A stretch of 64,000 nt of DNA from the NCBI RefSeq assembly GCF_026012395.1, contig NZ_BRZA01000007.1, positions 19,606 to 83,605 on the forward strand. The letters run 5' to 3'. Source of the DNA: Lysinibacillus piscis. GTDB lineage: Bacteria; Bacillota; Bacilli; Bacillales_A; Planococcaceae. This document shows positions 62,066-64,000 of the stretch, piece by piece; within the stretch, counting starts at the first letter, position 1; each line of letters opens with the position of its first letter. A model generated the notes under the pieces. It had not been told where the DNA came from. It saw only the letters and a list, made by a program, of their open reading frames with translations, and ran no database searches. Both the position numbers and the translations under genes were made by a program.

Positions 62066-63391
62066 ATGAAAAAGTATTTTATGTTTGATGAACTAGGAAC
62101 AAACTATCGCCGTGAGTTTCTGGGTGGTTTTACAACATTTTTAGCAATGGCGTATATTTTAGTGGTCAATCCAATGACATTGACATTGAATAGCGTGAAA
62201 GATTTACCAGATGCGTTACGTATGGATTATGGCGCAGTATTTGTAGCAACAGCAATTTCAGCGGCTATTGGCTGTTTTATTATGGGATTCTTAGCAAAGT
62301 ATCCACTAGCTTTAGCGCCTGGTTTAGGACTTAATGCTTTCTTTGCTTATACAGTTGTTTTAGTGAATGGTAGTCCATGGCAACATGCGTTAGCAGCAGT
62401 ATTTATTTCAGGTGTTTTCTTCTTATTATTAACATTAACAGGTTTACGTGAAAAATTAATCAATGCTATTCCAATGGAGTTAAAGCTAGCGGTCGGCGCT
62501 GGTATTGGTTTATTTATTGCATTTATTGGTATGCAGAATGCGGAAATTATCGTCAATAATAACGCTACTTTAGTTGGAATTGGTGATTTGCGTGATCCAA
62601 AAGTATTATTAGCTATTTTCGGAATTATTGTAACGGTTATTTTAATGGTACGTGGTGTTAAAGGTGGCGTATTTTATGGCATGGTGATTACATCAATCGT
62701 TGGCATGATAACAGGTCTTGTAGATTTACCAACTAAAGTGATGGATACACCACCTAGTATTGCGCCAACATTCGGTGCATTATTCAGTGCTTTCTCTGAC
62801 CCAAGCTTCTACACATTATCGATGCTATCCGTTATTTTAACGTTTTTATTTGTAGATTTCTTTGATAATGCAGGTACATTAATGGCTGTAGCAAATCAAG
62901 CAGGGCTAGTAAAAAATAATCGTTTACCACGTGCAGGTAAAGCGTTAATTTCTGATTCTATTGCAACCATTATTGGTTCTATCTTTGGTACATCGACAAT
63001 CACTTCTTATGTAGAGTCATCTTCTGGAGTAGCTGCAGGTGCACGTTCAGGCTTTGCTTCTATTGTAACAGGCTGCTTATTTTTACTAGCTTTATTCTTT
63101 GCACCATTGTTAGGCGTTATTACATCAGCGGTCACTGCTCCAGCGTTAATTATTGTAGGTGTTTTAATGGTCGCTTCCTTAGGGCAAATTAGTTGGAATC
63201 GTTTTGAAATCGCTGTACCATCATTTTTAACAATGATTATGATGCCATTAACATATTCGATTGCTACTGGTATCGCAGTAGGCTTTGTTTTCTATCCATT
63301 AACAATGGTTATTAAAGGAAAAGCAAAAGAGGTTAGTCCGATTATGTATGTCTTTGGTGTAATCTTCTTATTATATTTAGCAACTCTATAG
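62066..63391 (+). CDS. pbuG: Guanine/hypoxanthine permease (NCS2, AzgA type)
   Basis: A 441-residue membrane transporter with about 12-14 helices, of the AzgA/PbuG branch of NCS2. It opens with NYRREFLGGFTTFLAMAYILVVNP and has the family motifs KYPLALAPGLGLNAFFAYTVV, FLFVDFFDNAGTLMAVANQAG and SSSGVAAGARSGFASIVTG. It imports guanine and hypoxanthine with protons. ATG 62066 has CGGAGG. The guanine riboswitch and terminator in its leader make it sensitive to its own substrate, as for pbuG in B. subtilis (440 residues). Confidence 0.95.
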   Translation: MKKYFMFDELGTNYRREFLGGFTTFLAMAYILVVNPMTLTLNSVKDLPDALRMDYGAVFVATAISAAIGCFIMGFLAKYPLALAPGLGLNAFFAYTVVLVNGSPWQHALAAVFISGVFFLLLTLTGLREKLINAIPMELKLAVGAGIGLFIAFIGMQNAEIIVNNNATLVGIGDLRDPKVLLAIFGIIVTVILMVRGVKGGVFYGMVITSIVGMITGLVDLPTKVMDTPPSIAPTFGALFSAFSDPSFYTLSMLSVILTFLFVDFFDNAGTLMAVANQAGLVKNNRLPRAGKALISDSIATIIGSIFGTSTITSYVESSSGVAAGARSGFASIVTGCLFLLALFFAPLLGVITSAVTAPALIIVGVLMVASLGQISWNRFEIAVPSFLTMIMMPLTYSIATGIAVGFVFYPLTMVIKGKAKEVSPIMYVFGVIFLLYLATL

Positions 63392-63393
63392 AA

Positions 63394-63440
63394 AAAAGCT
63401 GTTCACAAATGTGTATGTTAATTTGTGAACAGCTTTTATT
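63394..63440 (+). terminator. Terminator after pbuG
   Basis: A perfect 17-bp stem (63394-63410 with 63421-63437) with a 10-base loop and TTTT. Confidence 0.9.
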
Positions 63441-63746
63441 TTGAGCAATAAAAGATATTTGAAGATTCAATGTTAAATTAATCAAGAGATGACTGATATA
63501 GATAGAGGGGAGCTATAGAAACAAAGGCGATATAAATCAAAATAATTCATTGCTTCTATTATTTTTAGTGATGAAGTAAGTAAATTTTTATTTGATGATA
63601 AAAATCGTATTAATTTGAATTTATATAGGTGATTTAACAGAATTATTTTTCTTTTAAAATGTAGTTGCTTTATTAAAATATTAATGATATATTTAGATAC
63701 GTTGTTAAGAGAACAACAAATAATTTTTAAAAAATAATATATTAGA
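63441..63746. other. AT-rich upstream region of the rRNA operon
   Basis: About 300 very AT-rich bases with no gene. Tracts of A and T just before the -35 (63722-63745) could act as an UP element for the rRNA promoter. Confidence 0.5.
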
Positions 63747-63775
63747 TTGACAAATAGTTAATGAGATGTTAAAGT
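63747..63775 (+). promoter_or_regulatory. rRNA operon promoter
   Basis: TTGACA (63747-63752), a 17-base spacer and TAAAGT (63770-63775), preceded by A/T tracts as in rrn promoters. It would initiate near 63782. Confidence 0.7.
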
Positions 63776-63795
63776 ATTAAAAGTTACTTATATGA

Positions 63796-63818
63796 ACCTT
63801 GAAAACTGAACAAACAAA
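63796..63818 (+). promoter_or_regulatory. boxA-like antitermination leader of the rRNA operon
   Basis: CCTTGAAAACTGAACAAAC is the typical Bacillales rRNA leader element containing a CTTTGAAAAC-type boxA. It supports NusB/NusE antitermination. Confidence 0.7.
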
Positions 63819-63903
63819 GCGTAATCAATAGAAGTAAGACAATTTTGGACATCATACCAAAATATGATGCCAGCAATGAGATTTGAGCTATTCAGATTTC
63901 TCT

Positions 63904-64000
63904 TTTATGGAGAGTTTGATCCTGGCTCAGGACGAACGCTGGCGGCGTGCCTAATACATGCAAGTCGAGCGGACGAAGAAGGAGCTTGCTCCTTTGACGT
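63904..64000 (+). rRNA. rrs: 16S ribosomal RNA, 5' end (partial)
   Basis: The mature 5' end begins about 63904 with TTTATGGAGAGTTTGATC, then CTGGCTCAGGACGAACGC, the universal 16S start. The V1 loop AAGAAGGAGCTTGCTCCTT resembles Lysinibacillus and related Planococcaceae. The rest of the gene lies beyond the window. Confidence 0.97.

Overview
The window looks like chromosome of a low-GC, spore-forming Firmicute of the Lysinibacillus/Planococcaceae type. The support is the start of a Bacillales-type 16S rRNA gene at the right edge, a spore cortex-lytic enzyme family member, S-layer homology (SLH) surface proteins, Bacillus-style riboswitches (SAM-I, guanine), and strong AGGAGG ribosome binding sites with some TTG/GTG starts. 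No phage, IS transposase, CRISPR array or tRNA was seen.

Layout. 1-1.2 kb: end of a citrate/dicarboxylate-type response regulator, then a TctC-like lipoprotein. 1.2-4.4 kb: a predicted diadenylate-cyclase (DAC) protein fused to seven TPRs, and a coiled-coil protein. 4.4-7.4 kb: Fur-box-controlled iron-complex ABC transporter. 7.5-13 kb (minus strand): chemoreceptor, a one-module NRPS with architecture A-PCP-reductase, and its Sfp-type phosphopantetheinyl transferase. 13.4-17.2 kb: SleL-like LysM/GH18 protein that seems to use an ATT start, and a YcdB-type SLH protein. 17.3-20 kb: MhqR-type quinone/electrophile stress operon with its palindromic operator. 20-25.6 kb: DinB/YfiT protein, two-component system, YdhK lipoprotein, BioY under a BirA-like operator, and an EndoQ-type repair nuclease. 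25.6-30.8 kb: a 31-codon membrane peptide, a decayed secreted-protein gene, an SGNH-FN3-SLH protein, a channel with an atypical filter, and a Sel1 repeat protein.

31-41 kb: HemAT oxygen sensor, a HemY-type porphyrin oxidase, and a SAM-riboswitch methionine operon (yitJ, metH, GNAT acetyltransferase). 40.3-43.3 kb: des-desK-desR membrane-fluidity system. 43.4-51.6 kb: secreted protein, proline dehydrogenase, FetAB-like exporter, acetyltransferase, glnK-amtB, and pncB-nadE for NAD salvage. Two perfect TnrA/GlnR boxes lie between glnK and pncB. 51.7-56.7 kb: small basic protein, a MITE-like inverted-repeat segment, and a MoxR/DUF58/transglutaminase operon. 56.7-63.4 kb: two guanine riboswitches controlling guaA and pbuG, with small enzymes between them. 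63.7-64 kb: rRNA promoter, boxA-like leader and 16S start.

Most genes are ordinary core metabolism. The less usual items are the DAC-TPR protein, the stand-alone A-PCP-R NRPS with a perfect 16-bp hairpin in front of it, the ATT-start cortex-lytic-type gene, the paired nitrogen-control boxes, and the small or decayed genes near 26 kb. All calls come from reading the sequence and from memory of the families; no database search was run.
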